A stretch of 64,000 bases of DNA from Rhizobium mongolense USDA 1844 (GCF_000419765.1 NZ_ATTQ01000006.1:62001-126000); one strand, 5' to 3'; positions 37,698 through 47,085 are shown, counted from the first letter of the stretch. Notes: generated from the sequence alone by a model not told the origin. A program made the numbers and translations.

Positions 37698-38138
37698 ATG
37701 CATTTCAAAATAGGGCCGATGACCGGAATCACCTTCGATATTTCACGCCGCCATGTCCTCGGCCTCGGTTGCGAGCGCGGCACGCCGCCCGACGAAGTCG
37801 TGGCGCTTGCGGCCGAGGCTTTGTGGCTCGGCGGTCTGGTGCCCGGTGAACTCGCAGCGATCGCATCGATCGACGGCCGGGCCGGGGAGCCTGCTATTAT
37901 CGAGGCCGCCAGGCATTTCGGCGTGCCGATGCTGTTTTTCAGTGCCGCGCGCCTTGAGGAAGAGACGCCGCGCCTTAAGAATCCATCCGACATCGTCTTT
38001 GCCCGGGTCGGCTGCCACGGCGTTGCCGAGTCCGCGGCGCTTGCCGCTTGCGGCCGCAACGCAGAGCTTGCTGTGCCCAAGATCAAATCTGCGCACGCAA
38101 CCGCGGCAATCGCCCGCATGCGGTTGCAGAAAGAATAA
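37698..38138 (+). CDS. cobE: Cobalamin biosynthesis protein CobE
   Basis: A 146-residue protein matching CobE, equivalent to the C-terminal part of CbiG: GLGCERGTPPDEVVALAAEA, then ASIDGRAGEPAIIEAARHFG and ESAALAACGRNAELAVPKIK. CobE is needed in the aerobic cobalamin route, with a suggested role in binding the ring intermediate. GGAAGG precedes ATG 37698. It is divergent from the TauE-type gene, 43 bases away, and 70 bases before the nucleoside hydrolase. Confidence 0.88.
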   Translation: MHFKIGPMTGITFDISRRHVLGLGCERGTPPDEVVALAAEALWLGGLVPGELAAIASIDGRAGEPAIIEAARHFGVPMLFFSAARLEEETPRLKNPSDIVFARVGCHGVAESAALAACGRNAELAVPKIKSAHATAAIARMRLQKE

Positions 38139-38208
38139 CGGGCCCTATGGTGTCGCCACTTCACGAGGCGTTTTCCGGCACGCGGCGAACAGTATAAAAG
38201 GAAATCTC

Positions 38209-39159
38209 ATGCACAAGGTCATTTATGACACGGACCCGGGCGTCGATGACGCCATGGCGCTCCTCTTCCTGCATCGTCACCCCGACGTCGACCTGATCGG
38301 CATCACGACCGTTTTCGGCAATGCCTCGATCGAAGCGACGACGCGCAACGCGCTGTTTTTGAAGCGCGAATGGAATATTCCGGCCCCCGTCGCCAAGGGT
38401 ACGGGTACGACGATCGATCCGTCGCGCAAGGAGATCGACTGGCCGACCTTCGTGCATGGCGACAATGGCCTCGGCAATATCGACGTGCCGGAAACGGTCG
38501 ATGTGCCGCTCGATCCGCGCCCGGCCTACCGGTTCATCGTCGACACCGTGCGCGCCAATCCGGGCGAGGTGACGCTCGTTGCCGTCGGCCGCATGACGAA
38601 CCTTGCGCTGGCGCTGAAGGAAGATCCGGAGATCGCCAAGCTCGTGAAGGCCGTCGTCATCATGGGCGGCAATTTCTATGTGCCGGGCAATGTCTCGCCG
38701 GTCGCCGAAGCCAATATTCACGGCGATCCGGAAGCTGCCGACATCGTCCTGACCGCTCCCTGGAAGGTTGTGGTCATCGGCCTTGACGTGACCGCGGTCA
38801 CAACCATGAGTCGGCGCTATCTCGCCGCTGCCGCCGCAGAGGGCGACAGAGCCGTCAAACTGCTGAACGATCTCTCCCAGTTCTACATCGATTTCTACGC
38901 GCACGCGGTCGATGACGGAATGATGGTGCATGACAGCTGCGCCTGCGTCTATGTCGTGGCGCCGGAACTCTTTTCGACCATCACAGGTTCTGTTCGCGTC
39001 GTTTGTGGCGGTATTGCCGACGGCCAGACGATCGTGAAGCCGGATGGCCGCCGCTTCCCGCCCGGCGATTGGGACGGCCTGCCGAGCCAGATCGTCTGCA
39101 CCGGCATCGAGTCGGAAAAGGTGATCGGCCTCGTTCGCGAGACGCTGCTGCGGGCCTGA
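38209..39159 (+). CDS. Inosine-uridine-type nucleoside hydrolase
   Basis: A 316-residue enzyme that splits ribonucleosides into base and ribose. The calcium-binding signature VIYDTDPGVDDAMALL is at the start, with the family blocks VTLVAVGRMTNLALALKEDP and VVIMGGNFYVPGNVSPVAEA, then NIHGDPEAADIVL. AAAAGGA lies upstream of ATG 38209. It sits between cobE and cobA; a role in supplying bases for the lower ligand is possible but unproven. Confidence 0.93.
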   Translation: MHKVIYDTDPGVDDAMALLFLHRHPDVDLIGITTVFGNASIEATTRNALFLKREWNIPAPVAKGTGTTIDPSRKEIDWPTFVHGDNGLGNIDVPETVDVPLDPRPAYRFIVDTVRANPGEVTLVAVGRMTNLALALKEDPEIAKLVKAVVIMGGNFYVPGNVSPVAEANIHGDPEAADIVLTAPWKVVVIGLDVTAVTTMSRRYLAAAAAEGDRAVKLLNDLSQFYIDFYAHAVDDGMMVHDSCACVYVVAPELFSTITGSVRVVCGGIADGQTIVKPDGRRFPPGDWDGLPSQIVCTGIESEKVIGLVRETLLRA

Positions 39160-39344
39160 TGAATTGCCGACCGGCCGGCGTTTCCTCCGGGCGGTTCTTG
39201 CTGAATCCGATCAACGGGATGGCTTGCTTTCCTTAAGTTCGGATTCAACCCTTTCCAAAATTGTCTCAGTTTCCGCCCGGCAGCCTGTCGTCGGCTTTCA
39301 CCGTTGCCGTTGACCTTGCCTGCTGCCGGGCATAGATCACCTGA

Positions 39345-40187
39345 ATGATCGAAAGCGCGTTCACCCATCTGCCGGCGCTCGAGCCGGGCAGCGTCTGGCT
39401 CGTCGGCGCCGGGCCGGGCGATCCTGGCCTGCTGACGCTGCTTGCCGCTAAGGCGATGGCGGAAGCCGATTTGATCATTCACGACGCGCTGGTGAACGAG
39501 GAATGCTTGAGGCTCGCGCGGCCCGATGCCGTTCTCGAATATGCCGGCAAGCGAGGCGGCAAGCCTTCCGCGAATCAGCGGGATATCTCGCTTCGCCTGG
39601 TCGAACTTGCGCGCTCCGGCAAACGCGTGCTGCGGCTGAAGGGCGGCGATCCCTTCGTCTTCGGCCGTGGCGGCGAAGAGGCGCTGACGCTCGTCGAGCA
39701 CAACATTCCGTTCCGCATCGTGCCGGGCATTACGGCCGGTATCGGCGGGCTCGCCTATGCCGGCATTCCGGTCACCCATCGCGACATCAACCATGCGGTC
39801 ACGTTTCTCACCGGCCATGATTCTTCCGGCATCGTGCCGGATGCGATCAATTGGGAGGCGATCGGCCGCGGTTCGCCGGTGATCGTCATCTATATGGCGA
39901 TGAAGCATATCGCCCAGATCAGCGCCAACCTCATCGCGGCGGGCCGCAATCCGTCGGAGCCGGTCGCCTTCGTCTGCAATGCGGCAACCAGCGGGCAGCA
40001 GGTTCTGGAAACGACGCTTGGCGAAGCACCGGCCGCCGTCGCGGCCTCCGGCTTGGAGCCGCCCGCAATTGTCGTCGTCGGCGAGGTCGTGAGATTGCGC
40101 CCGTCGCTCGATTGGCTGGGTGCTTTGGCGGGGCGCAGGCTACAGCCCGATCCGTTTCGCCGCACCGGCGGGAAGGTGACGGCATGA
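39345..40187 (+). CDS. cobA: Uroporphyrinogen-III C-methyltransferase CobA
   Basis: A 280-residue SAM-dependent enzyme that methylates uroporphyrinogen III at C-2 and C-7 to give precorrin-2, the first step committed to cobalamin and siroheme. Family blocks: VWLVGAGPGDPGLLTLLAAK, YAGKRGGKPSANQ, VLRLKGGDPFVFGRGGEE and VTHRDINHAVTFLTGH. It overlaps cobB by four bases (ATGA). First gene of the cobA-cobB-cobC-cobD run. It lacks the CysG dehydrogenase part, so precorrin-2 is not oxidised by this protein. Confidence 0.94.
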   Translation: MIESAFTHLPALEPGSVWLVGAGPGDPGLLTLLAAKAMAEADLIIHDALVNEECLRLARPDAVLEYAGKRGGKPSANQRDISLRLVELARSGKRVLRLKGGDPFVFGRGGEEALTLVEHNIPFRIVPGITAGIGGLAYAGIPVTHRDINHAVTFLTGHDSSGIVPDAINWEAIGRGSPVIVIYMAMKHIAQISANLIAAGRNPSEPVAFVCNAATSGQQVLETTLGEAPAAVAASGLEPPAIVVVGEVVRLRPSLDWLGALAGRRLQPDPFRRTGGKVTA

Positions 40188-41491
40188 GCGGGTTGCTGAT
40201 CGCTGCGCCGTCCTCCGGCTCCGGCAAGACTACAATCACGCTCGGGCTGCTTCGGGCGCTTCGCAACCGCGGTGTTGCGGTCGCTCCCGGCAAGGCCGGC
40301 CCGGACTATATCGATCCTGCCTTTCACTCGGCCGCCAGCGGTACGCCCTGCCTGAATTTCGACGCCTGGGCCATGCGGCCCGAGTTGATTTCCGCCAATG
40401 CCGCACTGCACCGATCCGGCGATCGCATGCTGGTCATTGAGGCGATGATGGGGCTCTTCGACGGCGCGGCCGACGGCAAGGGGACCGCGGCCGATCTCGC
40501 CGCCATGCTTCGCCTATCCGTCGTGCTCGTTGTCGACGCCTCGCGCATGTCGCATTCGGTCGCGCCGCTCGTCAGCGGCTTTGCTAGCTTCCGCGCCGAT
40601 GTCCGCATCGCCGGCGTCATTCTCAACAAGGTCGGCAGCGAGCGGCACGAGACGATGCTGCGCCAGGCGCTCGATGCGATCCGCATGCCAGTCATCGCGG
40701 TCATCCGCAGCGACAAGACACTGGCGCTTCCGGAGCGGCATCTGGGCCTCGTCCAGGCGGGCGAGCATCAGGGGCTGGAGGACTTCATCGAGCATGCTGC
40801 CGAGGCCGTTTCCGACGAGTGCAATTTCGAGTTTCTTCTGCGTACCGCGCGCCAGGGTCTCAACGTTCCCTCGGCGGCGAATATCCACCGGCTGACGCCA
40901 ATCGGAAGCCGTATTGCCGTTGCCCGCGACATCGCCTTTGCCTTTTCCTACGAACATATGCTGATGGGCTGGCGCCGCCGCGGGGCAACGATCTCTTTCT
41001 TCTCGCCGCTGGCCGACGAAGCACCCGCCGCCGATGCCGATGCGATCTATCTGCCGGGCGGCTATCCGGAACTGCATGCCGGAGAGATCGCGAGTGCGCA
41101 GAAGTTCCGTCGGGCAATGATCGAGGCTGCAGGAGGCGGCACGCGCATTTATGGCGAGTGCGGCGGCTACATGGTCCTTGGCGAGGGGCTGATCGATTCC
41201 GGCGGCACGCGGCACGAGATGCTCGGCCTGCTGCCGCTTGTCACCAGCTATGAAGAGCGCAGCCGGCATCTCGGCTATCGCCGTGTTCAGCCGGTCGACG
41301 GGGCATTCTTCGACCATGCCATGACGGCCCATGAATATCATTACTCCACTGTCGTTCGCGAAGGCGAGGCCGACAGGCTCTTCAGGGTAAGCGATGCTCT
41401 CGGCATCGGTCTCGGTGAAGCCGGCCTTCGCCGCGGCCAGATCGCTGGGTCTTATATGCATCTGATCGACCTTGCTGGAACCGCCGCATGA
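40184..41491 (+). CDS. cobB: Hydrogenobyrinic acid a,c-diamide synthase CobB
   Basis: A 435-residue glutamine-dependent amidase that amidates the a and c side chains. The N-terminal P-loop LIAAPSSGSGKTTITLGLLR and KAGPDYIDPAFHSAASGTPC identify the family. The C-terminal amidotransferase has DAIYLPGGYPELHAGEIASA, the nucleophile Cys in RIYGECGGYMVLGEG and His in AGSYMHLI. ATG 40184 is inside the cobA stop (overlap), so it is preferred to any upstream start. It also overlaps cobC. Confidence 0.95.
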   Translation: MSGLLIAAPSSGSGKTTITLGLLRALRNRGVAVAPGKAGPDYIDPAFHSAASGTPCLNFDAWAMRPELISANAALHRSGDRMLVIEAMMGLFDGAADGKGTAADLAAMLRLSVVLVVDASRMSHSVAPLVSGFASFRADVRIAGVILNKVGSERHETMLRQALDAIRMPVIAVIRSDKTLALPERHLGLVQAGEHQGLEDFIEHAAEAVSDECNFEFLLRTARQGLNVPSAANIHRLTPIGSRIAVARDIAFAFSYEHMLMGWRRRGATISFFSPLADEAPAADADAIYLPGGYPELHAGEIASAQKFRRAMIEAAGGGTRIYGECGGYMVLGEGLIDSGGTRHEMLGLLPLVTSYEERSRHLGYRRVQPVDGAFFDHAMTAHEYHYSTVVREGEADRLFRVSDALGIGLGEAGLRRGQIAGSYMHLIDLAGTAA

Positions 41492-42489
41492 GTGTCCCGA
41501 TCGTGCATGGCGGCGGGATCACGGCCGCCGCCGCTGCCTTTGGCGGAAGGCCGGAGGATTGGCTTGATCTATCGACCGGCATCAATCCGTGCCCGGCGGC
41601 GCTGCCGGACATTCCTGCTGAATCCTGGCATCGCCTGCCGGACAAGTATCTGGTGCAATCCGCCGTTGCGGCTGCCCGCGACTATTACCGCAGCGGCGAT
41701 CTCCTGCCGTTGCCTGTTCCGGGCACGCAATCCGTGATCCAGCTTTTGCCCAGACTGATTGAGCCCGGCAGGCGAATCGCGATCGTCTCGCCAACCTATG
41801 GCGAATACGGGAAGGTGTTCCGGTCAGCCGGCTTTATCGTGGATGCGGTCGACGGGATCGGGGCTGTCGACGACCGGCACGCGCTTGCCGTCGTCGTCAA
41901 TCCGAACAATCCCGATGGCCAAAACTATAAGCCGGACGAGCTGGCCTCGCTGCATGACCGGCTGAAAGGGCAGGGCGGCTGTCTCGTCGTCGATGAAGCC
42001 TTCGGCGATGCTGAGCCGAATTTGAGTCTCGTGCCTCTGGCATCGCGGCTTTCAAATCTCGTCATCTTCCGTTCGTTCGGAAAGTTCTTCGGACTAGCAG
42101 GTCTGCGGCTCGGCTTCGTCGTGACTGCAAGCGATATCCGCGAGCGTTTCGAGGATTGGCTCGGCCCTTGGGCGGTGTCCGGCCCGGCGCTGTCGATTGC
42201 CGCGTCCTTGCTGCGGTCGGATACGGCTCCGATTATCCGTAGGATCGCCGAGCGCCAGGATGCCTTGGAGGGCGTGTTGAAAGGCGCCGGTTTGGCAATG
42301 ATCGGCGGTACGCGGCTCTTTTTGCTCGTCGAAGACAGCCGCGCTGGCCGCATTCACACGCATCTCTGCCGCCACCATATTCTCGTCCGCAAGTTCGACT
42401 ATGCGCCGGAATGGCTGCGTTTCGGTCTCGCGCCCGATTTCGCTGCCGACAACAGGCTTGTGGTTGCTTTGGAAAGTTTTGACGGATGA
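41488..42489 (+). CDS. cobC: Threonine-phosphate decarboxylase CobC
   Basis: A 333-residue PLP enzyme of aminotransferase class I/II that makes (R)-1-amino-2-propanol phosphate or takes part in its attachment. PLP-site motifs: VVNPNNPDG, VVDEAFGD and the Schiff-base lysine in FRSFGKFFGLAGLRLGF. The start LDLSTGINP is typical of CobC. It overlaps cobB and cobD by four bases each, showing a coupled operon. Length is normal. Confidence 0.93.
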   Translation: MSVPIVHGGGITAAAAAFGGRPEDWLDLSTGINPCPAALPDIPAESWHRLPDKYLVQSAVAAARDYYRSGDLLPLPVPGTQSVIQLLPRLIEPGRRIAIVSPTYGEYGKVFRSAGFIVDAVDGIGAVDDRHALAVVVNPNNPDGQNYKPDELASLHDRLKGQGGCLVVDEAFGDAEPNLSLVPLASRLSNLVIFRSFGKFFGLAGLRLGFVVTASDIRERFEDWLGPWAVSGPALSIAASLLRSDTAPIIRRIAERQDALEGVLKGAGLAMIGGTRLFLLVEDSRAGRIHTHLCRHHILVRKFDYAPEWLRFGLAPDFAADNRLVVALESFDG

Positions 42490-43466
42490 CGATCGACGAA
42501 AATCTCCTCGTGCTGTTGCTGGCGCTCCTTCTCGACCGGATCGTTGGCGATCCGGATTGGCTGTGGTCGCGACTGCCGCATCCCGTCGTCCTCTTCGGCA
42601 AGGCGATTTCCAATTTCGATCGGCAATTCAATAGCGAGACGCTGACGAAGGCCGAGCGGCGGCTGAACGGCACCGTCTCGATCACGGTGCTGTTGGCGTT
42701 CAGCGCCGTCGCCGGGCTCGTGCTGCACTGGTTCTTCGGGCTGTTCGGCTTTGTGGGAATTCTGCTCGAAGTTGCCTGCGTCGCGATCTTTTTGGCGCAG
42801 AAAAGCCTTGCGGATCACGTTTCTGCGGTGGCGGGAGCCTTGCGCGGCGAGGGGATCGTCGGCGGCCGCAAGGCCGTCTCCCGCATTGTCGGCCGTGATC
42901 CACAAACACTGGACGAGCCGGGTATTTGCCGTGCGGCGATCGAAAGCCTCGCCGAAAACTTCTCCGACGGCGTCGTTGCACCGGCGCTCTGGTATGTCGT
43001 CCTCGGCCTGCCCGGCCTCTTCATCTACAAGATGCTGAATACCGCCGACTCGATGATCGGACACAAGTCGGACAAGTACATCGATTTCGGCTGGGCCTCG
43101 GCTCGCCTCGACGATCTGGCGAATTGGCCGGCAGCCCGTCTTGCCATCCTGCTGATCGCTGCTGGCGCCTGGCTTCGGCGCGGCGCACGCGCCAGCCGCG
43201 AGGCCTTCCAGGTTGCGATCCGCGACGGCGGTCTGCATCGCTCACCGAATTCCGGCCGGCCGGAAGCGGCCATGGCCGGTGCACTTGATGTTCAATTGGC
43301 AGGTCCGCGCGTCTATTCCGGCATTGTCGTCAGCGAACCGATGATCAACGGCGCAGGCCGCGGCACCGCCACCGTCAAGGACGTCGAGGACGGGATCGCG
43401 GTATTTAATGCAAGTTGCATGATATTGGCGATCGCCGTGTTTCTGGCATTCATCGCTCTGCTTTGA
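42486..43466 (+). CDS. cobD: Adenosylcobinamide-phosphate synthase CobD (CbiB)
   Basis: A 326-residue inner-membrane protein that joins aminopropanol (or its phosphate) to adenosylcobyric acid. Family blocks: LLLDRIVGDPDWLWSRLPHP, then GKAISNFDRQFN, GRDPQTLDEPGICRAAIESL, ENFSDGVVAPALWYVVLGLP and NTADSMIGHKSDKYIDFGWA. About four to five membrane helices are visible. ATGA overlap with cobC. It ends the cobABCD run; a 190-base gap leads to acpXL. Confidence 0.94.
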   Translation: MTIDENLLVLLLALLLDRIVGDPDWLWSRLPHPVVLFGKAISNFDRQFNSETLTKAERRLNGTVSITVLLAFSAVAGLVLHWFFGLFGFVGILLEVACVAIFLAQKSLADHVSAVAGALRGEGIVGGRKAVSRIVGRDPQTLDEPGICRAAIESLAENFSDGVVAPALWYVVLGLPGLFIYKMLNTADSMIGHKSDKYIDFGWASARLDDLANWPAARLAILLIAAGAWLRRGARASREAFQVAIRDGGLHRSPNSGRPEAAMAGALDVQLAGPRVYSGIVVSEPMINGAGRGTATVKDVEDGIAVFNASCMILAIAVFLAFIALL

Positions 43467-43657
43467 CTGTCCTTCGCAGGAGAGTTTGGCCGCTATCCGG
43501 ATAAGAATGCTGGCCTGGTGCTCCGAGCCTTTATGCGAATTGCTGTTTCGGCAACAGTTGCGCGTCAAATTTGAAAGCAGATCATGCGAAAGCATTGGCT
43601 TTTGAAATGGATTTGCCTATGAGGGGGATAAATTCGTCATTGAAAGAGGTACAGCGC

Positions 43658-43936
43658 GTGACCGCTACATTCGATAAAGTTGCCGACATCATTGCAGAAA
43701 CCAGCGAGATCGATCGCGAGACGATCACGCCGGAGAGCCATACGATCGACGACCTCGGTATCGATAGCCTCGACTTCCTCGATATCGTTTTCGCCATCGA
43801 CAAGGAATTCGGCATCAAGATCCCGCTCGAAAAGTGGACGCAGGAAGTCAACGAGGGGAAGGTTTCCACCGAGGAATATTTCGTGCTGAAGAACCTCTGT
43901 GCCAAGATCGATGAGCTTCGCGCCGCCAAGGCCTGA
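43658..43936 (+). CDS. acpXL: Specialised acyl carrier protein AcpXL
   Basis: A 92-residue acyl carrier protein dedicated to the 27-hydroxyoctacosanoate chain of rhizobial lipid A. The phosphopantetheine Ser37 lies in [20 protein letters not shown], and the tail [20 protein letters not shown] is characteristic. GTG 43658 (AGAGG upstream) gives the known 92-residue length; the longer frame from 43571 lacks family residues. First of the cluster, followed by a terminator-like hairpin. Confidence 0.93.
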   Translation: MTATFDKVADIIAETSEIDRETITPESHTIDDLGIDSLDFLDIVFAIDKEFGIKIPLEKWTQEVNEGKVSTEEYFVLKNLCAKIDELRAAKA

Positions 43937-43958
43937 GCGACATAGCTATCTTTTTTCT

Positions 43959-43999
43959 CCGCCCTGCCTCTGCGAAATGTAGCGGCCGGGCGGTTTTGT
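43959..43999 (+). terminator. Terminator-like hairpin after acpXL
   Basis: CCGCCC (43959) pairs with GGGCGG (43988), followed by TTTTGTT; inner bases TGCC/GGC may extend it. Partial termination here would give more carrier protein than the enzymes encoded downstream. Confidence 0.5.
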
Positions 44000-44050
44000 T
44001 CCTAACTAGGCGTATCCGGCGCTCGCTTTCCCGCCGGGCCGGAGGATCCG

Positions 44051-44533
44051 ATGCTGCTGGAATATTTCCAGATGATTGACCGCGTCGAAGCGGTCGACCT
44101 CGAAAAGGGTGTGCTCAAGGCGCGTTCCGTTGTGCCGGCGAAAAGCCCGGTCTTCGAGGGCCACTTTCCAGGTATGCCGCTCGTTCCGGGCGTGCTTCTC
44201 ATTGAAACCATGGCGCAGGCCTCGGGCATGCTGGTGCTGGCAGCGACTGATTTTGCCGCGATGCCGTTCCTGATGTCGGTGGATGGCGCCAAGATGCGCA
44301 CCTTCGTCGAGCCAGAGGCGGTTCTCGACATCGAGGCGTTTCTGGAGCATGACGGGTCCGGTTTTGCCGTGACCAAGGCAAGGATCACGAGCGGCGGCAA
44401 GAAGGTTTGCGATGCGCAACTGAAGTTGCGCACCATGCCCTTCAGCGAGGTTCCGCTCGGCGATATCGTTAAAAAGCGCGCGGGCGAGGTCGGCCTGATG
44501 GATGCGATCGCCGCGCAGGGAGTAAAGGGATGA
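44051..44533 (+). CDS. fabZ: FabZ-type 3-hydroxyacyl-ACP dehydratase of the VLCFA cluster
   Basis: A 160-residue hot-dog-fold dehydratase that removes water from 3-hydroxyacyl-AcpXL in very-long-chain elongation. The catalytic His38 lies in FEGHFPGMPLVPGVLLIE and Glu52 in LIETMAQASG. It matches FabZXL of the rhizobial cluster in size and place. It overlaps the next gene by four bases. Cytoplasmic. Confidence 0.9.
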   Translation: MLLEYFQMIDRVEAVDLEKGVLKARSVVPAKSPVFEGHFPGMPLVPGVLLIETMAQASGMLVLAATDFAAMPFLMSVDGAKMRTFVEPEAVLDIEAFLEHDGSGFAVTKARITSGGKKVCDAQLKLRTMPFSEVPLGDIVKKRAGEVGLMDAIAAQGVKG

Positions 44534-45735
44534 GCAAGGCTCAAAATGATGTCGTCATCACCGGCGTCGGTATCGTCACTTGTCAGGGCGTCGGCAAGGA
44601 TGCGCATGTCGCGCTCTTGACGGCAGGCCGAGCGCCGGAGCCGATCATCGAGGCCGAGAAATTCAAGCCCTATCCGGTACATCCGCTGCCGGAAATCGAC
44701 TGGTCGCAGCAGATCGCCAAGCGCGGCGATCAGCGCCAGATGGAGAACTGGCAGCGCATCGGCGTCTTTGCCGCCGGCCTGGCGCTCGATGACGCGGGCT
44801 TCAAGGAGGATGCGGAAACTTGCGGCAGGATGGACATGATCGTGGCCGCCGGCGGCGGAGAGCGTGACATCAATGTCGATACGCTGATCGTCGACGAGGG
44901 CCTGAAGCGCAATGATCGCGAGCTCTTACTCAACGAGAAGCTGACCACCGAACTGCGCCCGACGCTCTTCCTGGCGCAGCTATCCAACCTCCTTGCCGGC
45001 AATATTTCGATCGTCCATAAGGTCACCGGTTCTTCGCGGACGTTCATGGGCGAGGAGGCTGCAGGCATCTCCGCCGTCGAAACCGCATTCTACCGGATCA
45101 AGTCAGGCGAATCCTCGCATGCCCTCGTCGGCGGCGCTTTTGTCGCCGAGCGTCAGGACATGATCCTGCTGCCCGAAGCGATCGGCGCTCACCTGCAGGG
45201 CAAATGGGCGCCGCTTTGGTCGCGCAAGGATACCGAGGGCGGCGGCATGATCCTGGGTTCGGCCGGGGCGTTTCTCGTACTGGAATCGCGCAAGCACGCG
45301 GAAGCGCGGGGGGCGCATATCTATGCGACGATCGATTCCATCGAGGGCGACCGCGGTAACCGGAATGCCGGAAACCTTGAGGTTCGTCTCGAGCGCCTGC
45401 TGCAGCCGGCCAAGAAGCTTGCACCTGAAACGACTGCGATCTTTTCGGGCTCGACCGGCATGCACGATCTGGCAGAGCGCGAGAAGGCGGTTCTGGAGCA
45501 TCAGCTTCCGGGCGCGGCCGTCCGCGGCTTCGGCGGCGTGTCCGGCCATGCCATCGAAGCGCAGTTTACACTTGGACTTGCTTTTGCCGCACTCGCCGTC
45601 GACAGCAAAGCGAAGGTGCCGCCTTTCGACACCGCGCACGAAAAACCGATGAGCGCGGGTACCACGGCCGCTGTCGTCACCGCAGTCGGCCACCAGCGCG
45701 GCGAGGGTGTCGCCGTGCTTTCCGCGGATGCGTGA
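44530..45735 (+). CDS. fabF2XL: Ketosynthase-like FabF2XL lacking the active-site cysteine
   Basis: A 401-residue beta-ketoacyl-ACP synthase homologue. The overall fold motifs remain (VVITGVGIVTCQGVGKDAHV, GGMILGSAGAFLVLES, FGGVSGHAIEAQF with a His), but where FabF has the nucleophile Cys this protein has Ser168 (HKVTGSSRTFMG). The first catalytic His region (N-A-H-G-T) reads FSGSTGMHD. It is therefore probably a non-catalytic partner, like a KS-beta or chain-length factor, of FabF1XL encoded next. Overlaps fabZ. Confidence 0.9.
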   Translation: MSKAQNDVVITGVGIVTCQGVGKDAHVALLTAGRAPEPIIEAEKFKPYPVHPLPEIDWSQQIAKRGDQRQMENWQRIGVFAAGLALDDAGFKEDAETCGRMDMIVAAGGGERDINVDTLIVDEGLKRNDRELLLNEKLTTELRPTLFLAQLSNLLAGNISIVHKVTGSSRTFMGEEAAGISAVETAFYRIKSGESSHALVGGAFVAERQDMILLPEAIGAHLQGKWAPLWSRKDTEGGGMILGSAGAFLVLESRKHAEARGAHIYATIDSIEGDRGNRNAGNLEVRLERLLQPAKKLAPETTAIFSGSTGMHDLAEREKAVLEHQLPGAAVRGFGGVSGHAIEAQFTLGLAFAALAVDSKAKVPPFDTAHEKPMSAGTTAAVVTAVGHQRGEGVAVLSADA

Positions 45736-45746
45736 GGAGTGATCAA

Positions 45747-47033
45747 ATGACAGAAGCGACTTACAAGGATCATCTCGGCCGCCCGATCGTCGCGGTCACC
45801 GGTATGGGAATCATCACCTCGCTCGGCCAGGGGCTCAAGGACAACTGGGCGGCGCTGACCTCCGGCACTTCCGGGATCCACGGCATCACGCGCTTTCCGA
45901 CCGACGGGCTCTCGACCCGCATTGCCGGCACTGTTGATTTCATCGACATCCCGGTGCCGAACGCCGTTGAGCGCTCCTACGCCTTCGCCCGCGAAACGAC
46001 GATCGAAGCGCTCGCCGATGCCGGTATCCCCGGCGATTTCAACGGTCCGCTCTTTCTCGCCGCGCCGCCGATCGAGCCGGAATGGAGCGCCCGCTTCGAT
46101 CTCGCCGACCGTTCGCCGCCGTCCGACCATCCGGGCGATGCCTACGAGCGGTTCCTGGCCGCGATGCGCCAGCGCACGGATGCCGCCTTCCATGAAGCAG
46201 CACTCTTCGGCGCGATCTCCGAGCGTCTGGCCGACCGTTTCGGCACGCGCGGGCTGCCGGTGACGCTTTCGACCGCATGTGCTTCTGGCGCCACCGCGAT
46301 CCAGCTCGGCATCGAGGCGATCCGCCAGGGTCGTACCGATCGCGCCCTTGCGGTTGCGACTGATGGTTCGCTGAGCGCCGAAGCGCTCATCCGCTTTTCG
46401 CTGCTTTCCGCGCTGTCGACGCAGAACGATCCGCCGACCAAGGCTTCCAAGCCCTTCAGCAAGGATCGCGACGGTTTCGTCATCGCCGAAGGTGCAGCGA
46501 CGCTGGTGCTCGAATCGCTGGAAGCGGCTGTCGCGCGCGGCGCCAAGGTGCTCGGCATCATGAAGGGCGCGGGTGAAAAGGCCGACTCCTTCCATCGCAC
46601 CCGTTCGTCGCCCGATGGCGGCCCGGCGATCGCGACGATCCGTGCCGCGCTTGCCGATGCCGGCATCGATGAAAGCGGTATCGGCTACATCAATGCTCAC
46701 GGCACCTCGACGCCGGAAAACGACAAGATGGAATATGGGTCGATGCTTGCCGTCTTCGGCGAGCGCATGGCCTCCATTCCGCTGTCCTCCAACAAGTCGA
46801 TGATCGGCCATACGCTGACGGCGGCTGGCGCGGTCGAAGCGGTGTTCTCGCTGCAGACCATGCTCACCGGCACACTGCCGCCGACGATTAACTACAACAA
46901 CCCGGATCCATCTATCGTTCTCGATGTCGTACCGAACAAGAAGCGCGAACAGCAGGTCTCCGCCGTGCTTTCGAACTCTTTCGGCTTCGGCGGGCAGAAC
47001 GCCAGCCTTGTCATGGCGCTCGAACCGGCTTAA
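45747..47033 (+). CDS. fabF1XL: Beta-ketoacyl-ACP synthase II FabF1XL
   Basis: A 428-residue condensing enzyme elongating the very-long-chain acyl-AcpXL. The catalytic triad is whole: Cys178 in LSTACASGATAIQLG, His in YINAHGTSTPENDKME and His in NKSMIGHTLTAAGAVEA. ATG 45747 has GAGGAG 7 bases before it; the in-frame GTG at 45732 overlaps that site. It starts 11 bases after fabF2XL, an arrangement like paired KS-alpha/KS-beta genes. Confidence 0.94.
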   Translation: MTEATYKDHLGRPIVAVTGMGIITSLGQGLKDNWAALTSGTSGIHGITRFPTDGLSTRIAGTVDFIDIPVPNAVERSYAFARETTIEALADAGIPGDFNGPLFLAAPPIEPEWSARFDLADRSPPSDHPGDAYERFLAAMRQRTDAAFHEAALFGAISERLADRFGTRGLPVTLSTACASGATAIQLGIEAIRQGRTDRALAVATDGSLSAEALIRFSLLSALSTQNDPPTKASKPFSKDRDGFVIAEGAATLVLESLEAAVARGAKVLGIMKGAGEKADSFHRTRSSPDGGPAIATIRAALADAGIDESGIGYINAHGTSTPENDKMEYGSMLAVFGERMASIPLSSNKSMIGHTLTAAGAVEAVFSLQTMLTGTLPPTINYNNPDPSIVLDVVPNKKREQQVSAVLSNSFGFGGQNASLVMALEPA

Positions 47034-47085
47034 GCGGTTGCCGACAAAATAAGAGAGAAGACGCCTTCGAGGCGAGAGGTTTTTT

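Noticed and set aside
36806..38164. Long version of the TauE-type protein beginning at 38164
   Set aside because: The additional ~170 residues overlap cobE on the other strand and lack hydrophobic segments.
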